A program made the position numbers and the translations under genes. Shown piece by piece: positions 61,672-64,000 of a stretch of 64,000 nt of DNA. The notes under the pieces are model-generated. The model worked only from the letters and a program-made list of their open reading frames with translations. It was not told the DNA's origin and did no database searches. This DNA comes from Hydractinia symbiolongicarpus (Eukaryota; Cnidaria; Hydrozoa; Anthoathecata; Hydractiniidae). The stretch's first letter is position 1. The number at the start of each line of letters is the position of its first letter. The stretch spans positions 23,645,851-23,709,850 of the forward strand of contig NC_079877.1 in assembly GCF_029227915.1 (NCBI RefSeq), written 5' to 3'.

Positions 61672-64000
61672 ATGGGTATTTTTGGGTTATCCGGTTTTGT
61701 TTTTAAAAACAATAGAAATCGTTTTCTTGAAACACTTGAACTGAAAAAGGGATCTAGCTTAGTATTTGACGGGAATAGCTACTTCAACAGAACAAATGTG
61801 CCAAAAAGGTATGGTGGTGATTACGCTTCATTGTATGCACACTATGAGCATGACTTTAAGACTTTGCAACTAATGGGAATTACGGCATATGTTATTTTAG
61901 ACGGTCAACGTGTTGTAAACACAATAAAGAATCAACTAACACAAAAGGGTAGACAGAGGTTTCTAAACTGTGTTAAAAAGTTAGATCATGATACAAAGGA
62001 TCGAGGCAGCTATCCGAAACCTATTTTTCTGAGAAATGTATTTCTCCAAGTACTTCAAGATATGAAAATCCCACACGCTGTCAGTGATAAGTAAGTGAAT
62101 TGATGTTGTTACCTAGGCGGGCGGGTTCTTTGCGTTATACAAATTAGTTTGCTTTTTCCATATCGCCTTGGTATGTTTCTGGGGGGTTAAATTATCAATT
62201 TTCAAATTAGATTTTGTAACTAAAGTAAAAAAAACTTAAAAAAATAGTTGTTTGTACAATAATTCAATACATTAATTTAAAGCAAACCACTTCTTTGTAT
62301 TAAGCTTGCCAAAAAAAACTGTTTAATGTCAGACGATTAACTAACTCACTTACTCAGGGTGGACAAGAATCTTGAAAATTTGAAAAGCAAGGAAATTTCA
62401 AAAATTGGATCAAGATTTCGGGAAAATATAAGGGGAATTTGGTATATTTTTTAACAATCAGCGAGCAAAAATATGTTGTGTAAAACTCAGCCGTTAATGT
62501 GTGCAAATTTCCCATTGATTTGAACATCTGAGTTTCGTAATAAGCAGTTTTATGTACACAGGCTGGAAATTTAGAATTTTAACCAAGAAAAAGCTAATAT
62601 TAAAATTGGCTGGCATAGCTCACTACTTTCAATTTTATTTCGTACTATTTATTTATTTATTTGTATTCAGTGCGGCTGATACAGCTGTGGCCGCTGTTGC
62701 GAAGAAATTGGGTTGCCCTGTTCTCAGTGAGGATAGTGATTTTTTGATTCTTAATCTTGATCATGGTGTTATACGCGTGTCAGATTTGAAGCAGTCATTA
62801 AAGGAAAACACTGATTGTGATGTTTATTACTTCAGAAAAATGGAAAGCTATTTAGAGATCGATCCCACCTTAATGCCTTTCGTTTCTGTCATTTTGGGCA
62901 ACGATTATAGCAGCGAAAATAGATACAACGTTAAGATTCAAAAGAGCATCAACGCCTACGAGGCCAGCTGTTTTGGTGAAAGATTGCAGCTTTGCCCCGT
63001 AAATGTGAGCATCACATTTACGGGGCAAAGATACAAACTTCGTTATAAATGATATAAGCAGAAGAATTAAAATTAACCAGGATATTATTAAGTCTTGGTA
63101 CGATAGATGCAATCTTGAACTATTCAAAGACGAAGCTGTAGTGTTATGCAGTTTACTTAATGACACAGCAACTCCTCAAGAAAAACTCCAAAGAGTGTAC
63201 AACACCAGTAATGGTCAGATCGAAGAAGTTGTGAAGGGTTTGTATCAGAACGGTCTTGTTTGTGCAAGCATTTCTGATGTGTATTTTTCTGATATTCACT
63301 TTAATGCAGTACAATGTGAAAACGTAAATATGGAGCCGAGTTGTCAAGCATCGGAAAAGCTCAGAAACTATATGTACGCTTTGCTTAAATATGAGCATCT
63401 GTGCAAAACGGAAACAGTCGTCATCACTAAATACAGAAGAGACGGTGATTCCTATAACGATTATAACAAGAAAGTAGAAACAATCGATTGGACCGACATC
63501 CCTATTGATGTCTTGTTCAGACAGAGTTCCAGTGAAGAAGAAGAAAAAGACACTAACACACTTGAAAAAAGGCTTGAAAAGAATAAAGAAATTCTCCTTC
63601 AACTAGTTCAATATCCACATGAAAACCTTAAAGAGGTTCCGCAAGAGCATGAACTCTTTATGTTATCACTGCATTACGTCATTCTTCAACAGCAAGAACG
63701 ACGAGAAAAAAATATCAAATGGCTTCATGTCAAAGCCTTACTTATATGCTATCTAAATTCCTACTACTCAACAGCAGCCGCAGAGAGCAGTCATTTAATG
63801 GTGGATATTGATGCATCGCATGCATTTGCTGAATGGCAATCGTGTTTGTATTATTTGGACATAATAAATACATTGTTTTTCCGCCCGTTTCAGTCTCTCA
63901 ACTATTCAGCTGTGTTCAATGGTTCCTCTGCACATACTATATTTAAGAATCTCGAAAAAGGTAAGGGTCAAATTCTAATAAACCTAAATATTTATTATGA
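61672..64000 (+). CDS. ASTE1: Asteroid homologue (ASTE1-like XPG/FEN family nuclease), 5' part, frame broken by a hairpin
   Basis: Exon 1 (61,672-62,090) starts MGIFGLSGFV and holds the XPG N domain with VFDGN (Asp33), YGGDYASLY and YVILDGQ (Asp77). The donor GTAAGT at 62,091 and acceptor TATTCAG ending at 62,670 bound a 580-bp phase-2 intron. Exon 2 has the XPG I region, DNAADTAVAAVA, GCPVLSEDSDF (Asp161, Asp163) and VSVILGNDYSSE, typical of asteroid proteins. At 62,990-63,030 a perfect hairpin shifts the frame, with a stop at 63,050. After it, a different frame stays open for over 300 codons to 63,960, followed by donor GTAAGG. Without 22 nt of the hairpin the gene reads through. Asteroid proteins act in EGFR signalling in flies and DNA repair in vertebrates. 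The 3' exons lie outside the window. Either a recent pseudogene or a sequence artefact. Confidence 0.85.
62990..63030. repeat. Perfect hairpin in asteroid exon 2, 19-bp arms, 3-nt spacer
   Basis: Arms 62,990-63,008 and 63,012-63,030 are exact reverse complements around GCA. Removing 63,009-63,030 (22 nt) joins CPVNV to NTNFVINDIS in one frame. Confidence 0.97.

Noticed and set aside
63153-63602. 149-codon minus-strand ORF
   Set aside because: It is the antisense shadow of asteroid exon 2, which is open on the plus strand over the whole stretch.

Overview
The window is AT-rich animal DNA, most likely from a cnidarian and probably a hydrozoan. This is inferred from spliced genes with GT-AG introns, TATA boxes and AATAAA signals, from the mix of decayed elements (DIRS, BEL/Pao, Penelope-like, Polinton/Maverick, Helitron, TTAA MITEs), and from a signal peptide / acidic propiece / cationic tail precursor family that resembles the arminin layout of Hydra. 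No species can be named from sequence alone. Most open frames here are chance ORFs or transposon debris; real host genes are few.

Layout. 0-3.3 kb: a minus-strand BEL/Pao pol relic next to a plus-strand DIRS relic. 3.3-6 kb: a hairpin, a 45-bp minisatellite and unrecognised DNA. 6.2-12 kb: two minus-strand members of the cationic-peptide family, copy A (intact) and copy B (dead). 12.4-14.7 kb: a broken Polinton-type protein-primed DNA polymerase. 14.7-21 kb and 25.7-34.6 kb: two copies of one segmental duplication, each carrying a plus-strand family member, copy C (intact, 184 codons over four coding exons) and copy D (same exons, one nonsense mutation). Between them lie an array of CTACTGCGCAGTAG-like palindromes, a Penelope GIY-YIG fragment and a class A GPCR pseudogene. 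The second duplicate has gained a 743-bp TTAA-flanked MITE and a block of 127-bp repeats; an extra stretch near 30 kb is either gained there or lost from the first. 35-40 kb: a BEL/Pao gag fragment, a 615-bp tandem duplication, a GC-rich hairpin cluster and a broken unrecognised ORF. 41.7-44.3 kb: a minus-strand gene for a small secreted eight-cysteine peptide and a dead paralogue with two cysteine domains. 44.4-53.5 kb: mostly featureless AT-rich DNA. 53.5-56.5 kb: a decayed Helitron RepHel. 58.2-58.8 kb: a second MITE copy. 61.7-64 kb: the first two exons of an asteroid-type (ASTE1-like) XPG nuclease that continues past the window.

Two things stand out. First, the four-copy precursor family encodes a 74-residue tail of up to 31 Arg and 10 His, preceded by an acidic propiece whose negative charge nearly equals the tail's positive charge, in both the strongly and the weakly charged copies. 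Second, perfect hairpins interrupt sequence at several unrelated places. In the asteroid gene and in the Helitron, removing exactly 22 nt of a hairpin restores the expected reading frame. This points to fold-back (template-switch) insertion or to an assembly artefact.
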